16,660 bases of DNA from positions 1 to 16,660 of the forward strand of contig USBC01000025.1 of assembly GCA_900552845.1 (NCBI GenBank). Reading direction: 5' to 3'. How positions within the stretch are numbered: the first letter of the stretch is position 1; the number at the start of each line of letters is the position of its first letter. The translations under genes and the position numbers were made by a program. The notes below the pieces were generated by a model that searched no databases, was not told the origin of the DNA, and worked only from the letters and a program-made list of their open reading frames with translations. Source of the stretch: an uncultured Oscillospiraceae bacterium. GTDB taxonomy: Bacteria > Bacillota > Clostridia > Oscillospirales > Ruminococcaceae. Positions 1 through 6,541 of the stretch are shown piece after piece.

Positions 1-1
1 C

Positions 2-830
2 GCGAAGAAAATCGCACTGGACGATGCCGGGGTCAATGTGAAGGTGGTCTTCACGACAGAAGAGCTGGTTGCCGGCGGCATCAAAACGCCTTACTACCGG
101 TTCGTCTTTGCCGATGCGAAAACACAGTGGACATACCGCATTGATGCGGTGCTGGGCATCATTCTGGAGAAGCAGCAGAAAGAGCTCGTGACGGTGGACT
201 TCCTCTCTCTGGAGGAGGCAAAGAAGATCGCCTTAACGGACGCAGGACTTGATGAGGCTGCGCAAAAGATTGTGTTCACCAAGGAGGAGCTGAGCCGCAA
301 TCAAGGCAAGCCCTGCTACATTCTGGAGTTCTACACCGCAAAGATGCAGTATACCTACAAGGTGGACGCCAAGGACGGCAGCATCATGGAGGCTTACCAC
401 TTCATTCTTCTGGCGGATGCAAAGAAGATTGCGCTGGACGATGCCGGAGTCGATGTAAAGGTGGTCTTTACGACAGAGGAGCTGGTTGCCGGCGGCATCA
501 AGTCGCCCTACTATTACTTCGTCTTCGAAAGCGACTCCGCTCGCTGGACTTACAAAATTGACGCCGTTCTGGGCGGGATCATGGATAAGACCTGCAATAA
601 GATCATTCCCCCTGCCCCGGAATTCATCTCCTTGGAGGAGGCAAAGAAGATCGCCTTAACGGACGCGGGGCTTGATGAGGCTTCGCAAAAAATTGTGTTC
701 ACCAAGGAGGAACTGAGCCGTAATCAGGGCAAGCCCTGCTACCTGCTGGAGTTCTACACAGACAAGTGTGCGTATTCTTACAAGGTCGATGCTGTATCCG
801 GTGATATTATCGGGAAGAAAACCGAGTGGC
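2..830 (+). repeat. Tandem ~420-bp coding repeat (two A-B PepSY units)
   Basis: The A-module start at base 2 recurs at 419 (417 bp later) and the B-module start at 218 recurs at 641 (423 bp later). The DNA itself is nearly identical over long stretches. For example, the segments encoding VVFTTEELVAGGIK near 44-85 and 461-502 differ at only a few bases. This points to a recent in-frame duplication of a two-domain unit or to ongoing gene conversion. Confidence 0.8.
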
Positions 831-871
831 TTTCCCAACGGGAGTCCGAAGCCGTTTCAGGCAGGTCTTAA
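2..871 (+). CDS. PepSY-repeat protein, 5' end beyond the left edge
   Basis: The reading frame is open from base 2 and ends at TAA 869-871, so 289 residues are visible and the true start lies outside the window. A GTG at 38 is in frame but has no ribosome binding site and falls inside a repeat, so it is not the start. The protein consists of four PepSY-like modules in an A-B-A-B order. A modules begin with AKKIALDDAGV at bases 2 and 419; B modules begin with AKKIALTDAGLDEA at bases 218 and 641. Each module continues with a VVFT or IVFT plus KEEL/TEEL segment, a PYY or PCY turn, and a YxYKVDAxxG-type hairpin, the usual PepSY pattern. PepSY domains are typically extracytoplasmic and have been linked to protease inhibition and cell-surface roles. 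No signal peptide or membrane segment is visible because the N-terminus is missing. The C-terminal tail after the last module is short and polar. Family assignment is firm; the exact role is unknown. Confidence 0.85.
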   Translation, partial: AKKIALDDAGVNVKVVFTTEELVAGGIKTPYYRFVFADAKTQWTYRIDAVLGIILEKQQKELVTVDFLSLEEAKKIALTDAGLDEAAQKIVFTKEELSRNQGKPCYILEFYTAKMQYTYKVDAKDGSIMEAYHFILLADAKKIALDDAGVDVKVVFTTEELVAGGIKSPYYYFVFESDSARWTYKIDAVLGGIMDKTCNKIIPPAPEFISLEEAKKIALTDAGLDEASQKIVFTKEELSRNQGKPCYLLEFYTDKCAYSYKVDAVSGDIIGKKTEWLSQRESEAVSGRS

Positions 872-930
872 AATTCCGATTCCAAGCAGCACGGGGGAAC
901 TGATCAAAGCATGACTCGATCAAGCCATAG

Positions 931-966
931 AAAAGGGGGACAGGCTATAAATGCTTGTCCCCTTTT
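931..966 (+). terminator. Terminator-like hairpin after the PepSY gene
   Basis: The arms AAAAGGGGGACA and TGTCCCCTTTT can pair with one bulged G around a loop that includes CTATAAATG. The right arm ends in TTTT. The hairpin lies 60 bases after the PepSY stop and before the next promoter, which fits a transcription end. Confidence 0.6.
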
Positions 967-980
967 CACGCCACCTCCGC

Positions 981-1008
981 TTGACTTTCCCAAATAAGAG
1001 AATACAAT
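981..1008 (+). promoter_or_regulatory. Sigma-A-type promoter for the M3 peptidase gene
   Basis: TTGACT at 981-986 and TACAAT at 1003-1008 are separated by 16 bases. Transcription would begin near 1015, so the ATG at 1015 would sit at the very 5' end of the message. This supports the start at 1075. Confidence 0.7.
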
Positions 1009-1074
1009 AGCATCATGGAGTTATTTTCTGCAAAGAGAATGCCCGGAGCCAATGAAAGGAGAGGCAAGAACACT

Positions 1075-2790
1075 ATGGATCGTTTCACATTTCAAACGCT
1101 GGAGTACAAACGCCCCGATCTGGAGGCGCACCGTGAAAAGCTCGTCCGGTGGAAAGGGGCAGTAGAGCAGGCAGAAAGCTATGAGGCGCTGCGCACGCTG
1201 ATTTTCGAGATGGACCGAGAGGGCTGCGAGCTTTCCACCCAATATTCCATCGCACACATTCGTCACACGCTGGATACCCGTGACGAATTTTACGAAGCCG
1301 AGATCAACTATCTGCAAAATACGCTGCCCACGCTCGGCGGCGAAGAGGTGGCGCTCAATGAAGCCATCGCTGCCAGCCGCTTCCGTCCGGACATCGAACG
1401 GGAATTCGGCAAGCAGTATTTTGTCTCGATCGACCTGCAAAAGAAGCTGTTCTGCGAGGCCAATATTCCGCTGCGCCAGCAGGAAAGTCGTCTGACCAAC
1501 GAATACCAGAAGATCATGGCCACAGCCGAGATCCCCTTCGACGGCAAGACCCTGAACCTTTACGGCGTGCAGAAGTATTTTGAGCACCATGACCGTGCGA
1601 TGCGTGCCGCCGCTGTCCGTGCCTACGCCAAATTCTATGAGAAGAACGAGCCGCGTCTGGAGGAGATCTGGGACGAGCTGATCCGTATCCGCAACGAAAT
1701 GGGCAGAAATCTCGGGTATGAGAATTACATTCCGGTCGGTTATCTGGAGCAAGGCCGCACCGACTACGGTGAAAAAGAAGTCGCCTCCTTCCGGGAGCAG
1801 GTGCGCACCTTCCTTGTGCCGCTGTGCCAAAAGCTCTATGCTGCACAGGCTAAGCGTCTCGGCATCGATCATGTCATGTGGTATGATGAAAAGATGGTAT
1901 TCCCGGACGGCAACGCCGAACCGGCGGGCGATGACGCCTTCATGGTAAAGACTGCGCAGAAAATGTACCACGAGATCAGCCCGGAGACCGGCGAGTTCAT
2001 CGACTTTATGATCGAGCACGAGATGATGGACCTGCAGAATAAGCCGGGCAAGGCCTCCACCGGCTACATGACCAGCCTGCCCAGCCTCAAGGCGCCCTTT
2101 GTGTTCTCCTGCTTCAACCATACCATCTTTGATATGCAGGTCATGACCCACGAGCTGGGGCACGCCTTTGCCGGCTACATGGCCATGCGCAGCCAGCCCA
2201 TCTCGGATTATTACCACGAATCCACCGACATTGCGGAGATCCACTCCATGTCGATGGAGCAGTTCGCCTACCCCTATGCCGAGTGGTTCTTCGGCGATCA
2301 GGCGGATAAATTCCGCTTTGCCCACCTGCAGGAGGCTCTCACCTTTGTGCCCTTCGGCGTGGCGGTCGATGAGTTCCAGCACATCTGCTACGCCCACCCC
2401 GAAATGACCCCGAAGGAGCGCACCTACCAGTGGCATCTGCTGGAGGAAAAGTATATGCCGTGGCGCAAGTACGAAAACGATGAGTTCATGCAGCGGGGCG
2501 GCTATTGGTACCACAAGCTGCACATCTATCTCTATCCGTTCTACTACATCAATTACACCCTCACCACCATGGGCGCAATGGAATTTAAGAAAAAGTACGC
2601 CGAGGATAAAGCTGCCGCATGGCAGGACTACCTCAATCTCTGCAAGAGCGGCGGCAGCCGCAGCTATCTGGAAACGCTGCGCTATGCCAATCTCTCGGTC
2701 CCCTTCGAGGCAGGCTCCGTCGAGCGCGCCTGCGGCTATGCGGAGAACATTCTGCTGGAGCAGCTCAAGGAGCAGGAGCAGAAAGTGTGA
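1075..2790 (+). CDS. M3-family oligoendopeptidase (zinc metallopeptidase)
   Basis: A 571-residue cytosolic peptidase that would hydrolyse short peptides. The active-site helix HELGH is at residues 359-363: His359 and His363 bind zinc and Glu360 is the catalytic base. Glu388 in AEIHSMSME lies 25 residues after the second His, the spacing expected for the third ligand in family M3. The segment upstream, with STGYMTSLPSLKAPFVF, is also typical of the clostridial M3 group that is related to but distinct from PepF. There is no signal peptide. The start at 1075 is chosen because AAAGGAGAGG lies at 1055-1064, ten bases ahead, while an in-frame ATG at 1015 has no ribosome binding site and coincides with the predicted transcription start. 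The gene appears monocistronic. Length and motifs are complete. The most likely role is peptide catabolism or turnover; a PepF symbol is avoided because the sequence looks like the non-PepF subgroup. Confidence 0.93.
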   Translation: MDRFTFQTLEYKRPDLEAHREKLVRWKGAVEQAESYEALRTLIFEMDREGCELSTQYSIAHIRHTLDTRDEFYEAEINYLQNTLPTLGGEEVALNEAIAASRFRPDIEREFGKQYFVSIDLQKKLFCEANIPLRQQESRLTNEYQKIMATAEIPFDGKTLNLYGVQKYFEHHDRAMRAAAVRAYAKFYEKNEPRLEEIWDELIRIRNEMGRNLGYENYIPVGYLEQGRTDYGEKEVASFREQVRTFLVPLCQKLYAAQAKRLGIDHVMWYDEKMVFPDGNAEPAGDDAFMVKTAQKMYHEISPETGEFIDFMIEHEMMDLQNKPGKASTGYMTSLPSLKAPFVFSCFNHTIFDMQVMTHELGHAFAGYMAMRSQPISDYYHESTDIAEIHSMSMEQFAYPYAEWFFGDQADKFRFAHLQEALTFVPFGVAVDEFQHICYAHPEMTPKERTYQWHLLEEKYMPWRKYENDEFMQRGGYWYHKLHIYLYPFYYINYTLTTMGAMEFKKKYAEDKAAAWQDYLNLCKSGGSRSYLETLRYANLSVPFEAGSVERACGYAENILLEQLKEQEQKV

Positions 2791-2941
2791 TAGGGCTGTA
2801 TGAGGCATTCGGCTTTTGTCGGCAGCGTGCGTTCCCCTTTTTTCACTGACAATCGCCGCATCGGATGGGGCAGGATTCTTTGCAGCGGGCTGATATACTG
2901 TTTTTTCATCAAACCTTAAGCCGCTCTTAAATCTGCTGTGG

Positions 2942-2971
2942 TTTACAAATCCGTCACCGGCGTGGTATAAT
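2942..2971 (+). promoter_or_regulatory. Strong promoter for the 47-codon gene
   Basis: TTTACA at 2942-2947 and a perfect TATAAT at 2966-2971 are spaced by 18 bases, with transcription expected to start near 2978. The rest of the 208-base gap after the peptidase gene holds a small dyad (TTAAG 2916-2920, CTTAA 2926-2930) and no convincing terminator. Confidence 0.7.
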
Positions 2972-2998
2972 AGAAAAAAAGGTTCAAGGAGGTCCACT

Positions 2999-3142
2999 AT
3001 GAAATTTATCCGAAAGCTCATCTCCATGATTGCTGGGGCAGCGGCAGTTCTTGTTGTCCTTTCTTTGCTGGCGCAGTGGCTCTCCTGCGGACATGAGGGG
3101 CACCGGTACCTGTGCAGCCGCGAGCTGACTGATGAGGAATAA
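2999..3142 (+). CDS. Small single-pass membrane protein, 47 aa, unknown function
   Basis: ATG at 2999 follows a textbook AAGGAGGT (2986-2993) and the frame ends at TAA 3140-3142. The product starts with a basic MKFIRK segment and has one hydrophobic stretch at about residues 7-28, which is either a membrane anchor or an uncleaved signal. It then has a short tail with two cysteines (Cys30, Cys39), two histidines (His32, His35) and an acidic end, ELTDEE. The Cys-His-rich tail could bind a metal or form a disulfide, but this is speculation. A promoter, a near-consensus ribosome binding site and a terminator bracket it exactly, so it is very likely expressed. I do not recognise the family. Its position just ahead of dacF gives no firm clue because a terminator separates the two. 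Confidence 0.65.
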   Translation: MKFIRKLISMIAGAAAVLVVLSLLAQWLSCGHEGHRYLCSRELTDEE

Positions 3143-3168
3143 AGGCACACGATCCAACATATAACGGG

Positions 3169-3194
3169 CGGCAGGGAACTTCCCTGCCGTCTTT
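3169..3194 (+). terminator. Intrinsic terminator after the small membrane protein gene
   Basis: The 9-bp perfect stem CGGCAGGGA/TCCCTGCCG (3169-3177 and 3181-3189) has a three-base loop and is followed by TCTTT. It lies 26 bases after the stop codon. Confidence 0.8.
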
Positions 3195-3252
3195 GCATAC
3201 CCCGATCTTTCTGCCGCATAAAATGGCAGAGAAAAAAGGAGGGGTGCGAACG

Positions 3253-4368
3253 ATGAAAAAAGTTGCTGCTGTACTGACAGCCCTTCTGCTGCTGGGGCAG
3301 CCGGCCGCCGCCGAATGCCTGATCACCGGAGAGGCATACCGGATTGGTGCTTCTGCCGCCGTTGTGATCGATGCGGAAAGCGGCGAGGTACTGTTCGCAC
3401 AGGAGCCTCACCGCCGGCTGCCGATGGCAAGCACCACCAAAATCATGACCGCATGGCTGGCGCTGGAGCAGCCGGACTTATATCAGGAATTCACGGTAGA
3501 TGCAAACGCCATCCAGGTGGAGGGCTCCAGTATGGGGCTGCAGGCGGGCGATACTGTCACCCTGTATGCCCTTGCCGTGGGCATGCTGCTGGCAAGCGGC
3601 AACGATGCCGCCGGCGGCGCAGCAGTACGCATCTGCGGAAGCACGCAAGCCTTCGCCAAGGAAATGAACCGTCGTGGCTCCTCCCTCGGTATGAACAATA
3701 CCAACTTTGTAACCCCCAGCGGATTAGATGCAGACGAGCATTATTCCACCGCCTATGATATGGCGCTGCTGGCGCGTGCAGCATTGCAAAATCCGCTTTT
3801 TGCCGAAATTGCCGCCAGCCGCCGCATGACGGTGCGCTATGGGCAGCCCCCTTATGACCACCGCCTGATGAATCACAACCGGCTGCTCTCCCTTTACGAA
3901 AACACCATCGGGGTCAAAACCGGCTTTACCAAAAAAGCCGGACGGTGTCTTGTTTCGGCTGCACAGCAGGACGGTGTACGGCTGATCTGCGTGACGCTGA
4001 ACTGCCCCGATGATTGGAACACCCACATGACGCTGTACGAGCGGTATTTTTCCTTGACCGAAAGCCGCCCGCTGATAATGGATTCGATCACACTGCCGGT
4101 GGTGGGCGGTGCCCAAACGGTACTGCGGGCAACCGTACAGGGGCAGCCGACCTATACCGCCATCAAGGGGGCAGAATGGGATATCGTCCGGACAGTTTAT
4201 CTTGATCGTGCCTTCTGCTATGCACCGGTAGCCGCCGGTCAGCGGTTGGGACAGGTGGTATGGACCCGCCGCGGACGGGTCATTGGCACTGCGCTGCTGA
4301 CAGCGGCAGCAGATGTGCCGGCAGCGGAGCACCCCCATGCATGGTGGCAGTTCTGGAAGAAGGGTTGA
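3253..4368 (+). CDS. dacF: D-alanyl-D-alanine carboxypeptidase, PBP5/DacF type (peptidase S11)
   Basis: A 371-residue penicillin-binding protein that would remove the terminal D-Ala from peptidoglycan stem peptides outside the cytoplasmic membrane. A signal peptide (MKKVAAVLTALLLL...AAA-E) is expected to be cut near residue 20. The three active-site motifs of the serine D,D-peptidase fold are present: STTK at 60-63 with nucleophile Ser60, SGN at 115-117, and KTG at 222-224. The region from about residue 255 to 345 fits the beta-rich PBP5 C-terminal domain. The protein ends in a short Trp-rich basic tail (WWQFWKKG), which may act as an amphipathic membrane anchor in place of the usual C-terminal helix. 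The start at 3253 is set by AAAGGAGGGG eleven or so bases upstream; an in-frame ATG at 3193 overlaps the preceding terminator. A weak promoter could be TTGCAT 3193-3198 with CATAAA 3217-3222. Paralogues of the S11 family are numerous, so the symbol is by type rather than proven orthology. Confidence 0.92.
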   Translation: MKKVAAVLTALLLLGQPAAAECLITGEAYRIGASAAVVIDAESGEVLFAQEPHRRLPMASTTKIMTAWLALEQPDLYQEFTVDANAIQVEGSSMGLQAGDTVTLYALAVGMLLASGNDAAGGAAVRICGSTQAFAKEMNRRGSSLGMNNTNFVTPSGLDADEHYSTAYDMALLARAALQNPLFAEIAASRRMTVRYGQPPYDHRLMNHNRLLSLYENTIGVKTGFTKKAGRCLVSAAQQDGVRLICVTLNCPDDWNTHMTLYERYFSLTESRPLIMDSITLPVVGGAQTVLRATVQGQPTYTAIKGAEWDIVRTVYLDRAFCYAPVAAGQRLGQVVWTRRGRVIGTALLTAAADVPAAEHPHAWWQFWKKG

Positions 4369-4440
4369 TAAGCCGTCAGCCCTCATTGCAAGGTGCGCCT
4401 TTTTGTCCCGGCAGCATATCTTATGCGCCCTATATCGTGC

Positions 4441-4471
4441 AAAAGACGGGAGCCTTCGGCTCCCGTCTTTT
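4441..4471. terminator. Bidirectional intrinsic terminator between convergent genes
   Basis: A perfect 14-bp stem (4441-4454 with 4458-4471) around the loop TTC begins with AAAA and ends with TTTT, so it works as a terminator read from either strand. It lies 72 bases after the dacF stop and 16 bases beyond the stop of the leftward SHOCT gene, so both genes share it. Confidence 0.92.
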
Positions 4472-4487
4472 GCTGTTCGCTGTCTAT

Positions 4488-5384
4488 TCAAATACCCATG
4501 AGTTGTTTTTTCTTCGCGGCAAATTCCTCCTCGGTGATGATACCGGCGTCCAACAGCTCCTTATACTTTTTGATCTCCGCCACGGCATCGGTAGCGGGCT
4601 GCGCTGCCACCGCTGCCGCCGCTGCGCCTGCTGTGGGGGCTTTGGGTGCTTCACCCGCCTGCGGGAATGCCACACGCATCAATGCCTCTGCCAGATTTTC
4701 CATCTGCTGCACCTGCTCATTGTATTCCATGCGGTACTGGGTAAGATCCGGCAGATCCCCGATCAGAACAGGACCGGTTCGGTCAAATTCAATCAACTTC
4801 CAGTAGGGGTGATCAAAATACAGCTTGATGTAGAATTTTTTGAATGGCTCCGGAATATCAATGCGGTCATAGGTAGTGCGGCTGGTATCCCGGTTGGTAA
4901 GGCGGTCCAGGGATTCCTGCATCTGTCTTTGGATCAGCATTTGATTGACCTGCGGCAGCAGCTCATCAATACGCTTGGGTACGCTGCTTTCGCGGCGGAC
5001 CAAGCCCTTTGCGCTTCCCTCCAGCACAGCAAACCCGTCCTCGCTGATGGTAAAGGACTTTAGCTCGCTGCCGTGAAATATCGTCCTATCCAGGCTTTTA
5101 TCCATGCAGAACAGGCAGTGTTGGTAATCGAACACCATCTTGGTGCCGAAGAAGCCGAAGTCAATGGTCTGGGAGACCACGAACTGCTCCTTGAGCGCCT
5201 GATTTTGCGCACGGAAGTCCCGATACTTCAAGAACTGATCCATTGTAAAATTACAGCCGTCCTGTACATCAACCACACCGTGGCAGTCGTCACAGATATA
5301 GTTCCCCTCTATCTTCCACGGCAACAGTCCCTTTACCTTTCCGCCGCAGATGGCGCAGGGCTCTCTTTTGCTCAATAAACCCAT
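4488..5384 (-). CDS. Zinc-ribbon (DUF4428-like) protein with C-terminal SHOCT domain
   Basis: A 298-residue cytosolic protein. The N-terminus has a treble-clef or ribbon pattern, Cys10-x2-Cys13 and Cys31-x2-Cys34, as in DUF4428. A further Cys90-x2-Cys93 follows. The middle (about 75-240) is a mixed domain ending in a segment rich in Glu and Gln (QYRMEYNEQVQQMENL). An Ala-rich linker joins it to a SHOCT domain of about 29 residues at the C-terminus (EIKKYKELLDAGIITEEEF). SHOCT is a short helical module often found at protein ends and thought to aid oligomerisation or docking. The start at 5384 is chosen because GGAGGAGA lies five bases upstream; a GTG 18 bases further out overlaps that ribosome binding site. 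The gene is monocistronic and convergent with dacF. The biochemical role of this architecture is not known to me. Confidence 0.85.
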   Translation of the reverse strand: MGLLSKREPCAICGGKVKGLLPWKIEGNYICDDCHGVVDVQDGCNFTMDQFLKYRDFRAQNQALKEQFVVSQTIDFGFFGTKMVFDYQHCLFCMDKSLDRTIFHGSELKSFTISEDGFAVLEGSAKGLVRRESSVPKRIDELLPQVNQMLIQRQMQESLDRLTNRDTSRTTYDRIDIPEPFKKFYIKLYFDHPYWKLIEFDRTGPVLIGDLPDLTQYRMEYNEQVQQMENLAEALMRVAFPQAGEAPKAPTAGAAAAAVAAQPATDAVAEIKKYKELLDAGIITEEEFAAKKKQLMGI

Positions 5385-5443
5385 AAAATCTCCTCCAGAC
5401 ACACTTTTTGGCGCCGCTCAAACGGGCGCTCTTATCCTGCTTT

Positions 5444-5452
5444 ATTGTAGCA
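5444..5452 (-). promoter_or_regulatory. Extended -10 element for the zinc-ribbon/SHOCT gene
   Basis: Read leftward, TGCTACAAT is an extended -10 (TGn plus TACAAT), about 60 bases ahead of the ATG. I see no good -35 hexamer, which is tolerable for an extended -10 promoter. Confidence 0.4.
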
Positions 5453-5527
5453 GATTGCAACGCCTTATTACGGCCTACTGCGTGAAGCGCACCTTTTAGG
5501 GAATAAAATGCAGAATTCTTCCATGAA

Positions 5528-5558
5528 AAGGGAGCTCCGCAAAAAACGGAGTCCCCTT
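5528..5558 (-). terminator. Imperfect hairpin, possible terminator
   Basis: AAGGG..CTCCG pairs with CGGAG..CCCTT around a CAAAAAA loop, with one mismatch and one wobble. On the minus strand it is followed by TTTTCATGG. No gene ends just before it in that direction, so it may be a leftover of a deleted gene or a back-up stop for kdpDE transcripts. Confidence 0.35.
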
Positions 5559-5565
5559 ATACTAT

Positions 5566-5790
5566 GGTTTTCGGTACGATGGGCTGTTTGACGACCTGTT
5601 CGAGCGTTATACCACCGCCCACACACTGGAAAAGGTGAAAACCACCAATATGGGTACCCTATATGAGCTGCACTACCGCATCAATCTGCGGCAGGAGCCG
5701 GTCTCCAAATCATTTTTGGACGAGCTGCGCTGCCGCAACGGGAACCTGACCATCGTCTGCTGCCGTGAGGAAACCCACGAAAGCCTTTGA
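5566..5790 (+). pseudogene. 3' remnant of a DUF4956 membrane protein gene
   Basis: The frame from about 5566 to TGA 5788-5790 encodes 74 residues that match the cytosolic C-terminal part of DUF4956 proteins as I know the family: YDGLFDDLFERYTT, then VKTTNMGTLYELHYR, then FLDELRCRNGNL. Intact members have about 220 residues, with several membrane helices before this part. Here no helices, start codon or ribosome binding site precede it. The frame is closed by TGA at 5524-5526, and a hairpin lies where the missing part should be. DUF4956 genes often sit beside VTC-type polyphosphate polymerase genes; none is here. The fragment retains a clean frame, so the truncation could be recent or the piece could be carried silently. 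Confidence 0.8.
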
Positions 5791-5802
5791 CAGCACAAAA
5801 TC

Positions 5803-5845
5803 GGAGCCGCAAAAAGCAGAAGGTTCTTCTGATTTTTACGGCTCC
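5803..5845 (-). terminator. Long hairpin terminator after kdpE
   Basis: Eighteen base pairs with two symmetric mismatches (5803-5822 with 5826-5845, loop GTT). Read leftward, the stem ends in GGCTCC followed by GATTTTG. It lies 15 bases after the kdpE stop codon and is also only 13 bases after the DUF4956 remnant's stop, so it may have served both strands. Confidence 0.75.
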
Positions 5846-5860
5846 ACTTTAATCGCTTGG

Positions 5861-6541
5861 TCAGTTCGGCTCTCTCATGCGGTATCCCACACCGATCTCC
5901 GTGAGGATATACTGCGGCTCGGCAGGGTTCTGCTCCAGCTTGCGGCGGATATTTGCCATATTGACCCGCAGAAGCTGGCTGTTGCCGCCCGCAGCGTCGC
6001 CCCACATCGCCTCGCTGATGCGGTCATAGGTCAGCACCTTGCCTGCGCTGCGGCTTAAAAGCTCGACCAGACGGTATTCATTGGCGGTCAAATGCACCGG
6101 CTGTCCCGCCAGTGTCACCCGATGCTTGTCATAATCAATGGTCAGATCGCCGGTGGTAAAGGCAGCGGTATTCTGCACAGGACTGGCACGGCGCAGCGCC
6201 GCACGAATGCGCGCCAGCAGTTCCGGCGAGCCAAACGGCTTGGTGATGTAATCATCGGCGCCGCTATCCAGCGCCGCCACCTTTTCCTTTTCCTCGGTGC
6301 GGGCGGAAACTACGATCACCGGCAGCCTGTGCTGTTGTCGCAGCTCCCGCAGCAAATCCAAGCCATCGGCGTCCGGCAGCCCCAGATCCAGCAGCAGCAC
6401 GTTGAATTCTGTCTTTTCCAGCGCTGTGCGTGCCTGCGCCGCACAGGTAGCGACCTCTACAATGTAGCCGTCGCCCTCCAGCACAGTCTTCATGAAGTTA
6501 CTGATACAAAACTCGTCCTCTACAATCAAGATCTTATTCAA
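5861..6541 (-). CDS. kdpE: OmpR-family response regulator, KdpE type
   Basis: A 226-residue DNA-binding response regulator. The receiver domain (1-120) has the acidic pair Glu8-Asp9, phospho-acceptor Asp52 in LLLDLGLPDADG, switch residue Ser79 and Lys101 in TKPF. A winged-helix trans_reg_C domain follows at about 130-224 (LTANEYRLVELL, YILTEIGVGYRM). KdpE classically activates the kdpFABC high-affinity K+ pump genes when phosphorylated by KdpD; that operon is not in this window. The start codon is TTG at 6541 (read leftward), which overlaps the kdpD 3' end by eight bases. GAGGAGGA at 6550-6557 lies eight bases upstream and supports it. Overlap means translational coupling with kdpD. The KdpE label rests on its similarity and on pairing with a DUF4118 kinase; the true target genes are unknown. 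Confidence 0.88.
   Translation of the reverse strand: MNKILIVEDEFCISNFMKTVLEGDGYIVEVATCAAQARTALEKTEFNVLLLDLGLPDADGLDLLRELRQQHRLPVIVVSARTEEKEKVAALDSGADDYITKPFGSPELLARIRAALRRASPVQNTAAFTTGDLTIDYDKHRVTLAGQPVHLTANEYRLVELLSRSAGKVLTYDRISEAMWGDAAGGNSQLLRVNMANIRRKLEQNPAEPQYILTEIGVGYRMREPN

Noticed and set aside
38..40. GTG as start of the PepSY gene
   Set aside because: The frame is open to the edge with repeat sequence continuing upstream (AKKIALDDAGVN), and there is no ribosome binding site.
2..830. Tandem repeats at the left edge as a possible CRISPR array
   Set aside because: The period is about 420 bp, the repeats are in frame and encode PepSY domains; there are no short direct repeats with unique spacers.
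1021..3411. A very long minus-strand open frame (796 codons) opposite the M3 peptidase and into dacF
   Set aside because: It is antisense to a gene with a full HExxH motif, promoter and ribosome site; its translation is low-complexity His/Leu/Val-rich and it crosses the small gene, a terminator and the dacF start. It is a GC-rich codon-phase shadow.
3724..4491. 255-codon minus-strand frame over dacF
   Set aside because: It overlaps the strongly supported dacF coding sequence and runs through the bidirectional terminator; no ribosome site or recognisable domain.
4260..5063. 267-codon plus-strand frame over the dacF end and the SHOCT gene
   Set aside because: It reads through a terminator and is antisense to a gene with a clear zinc-ribbon/SHOCT protein.
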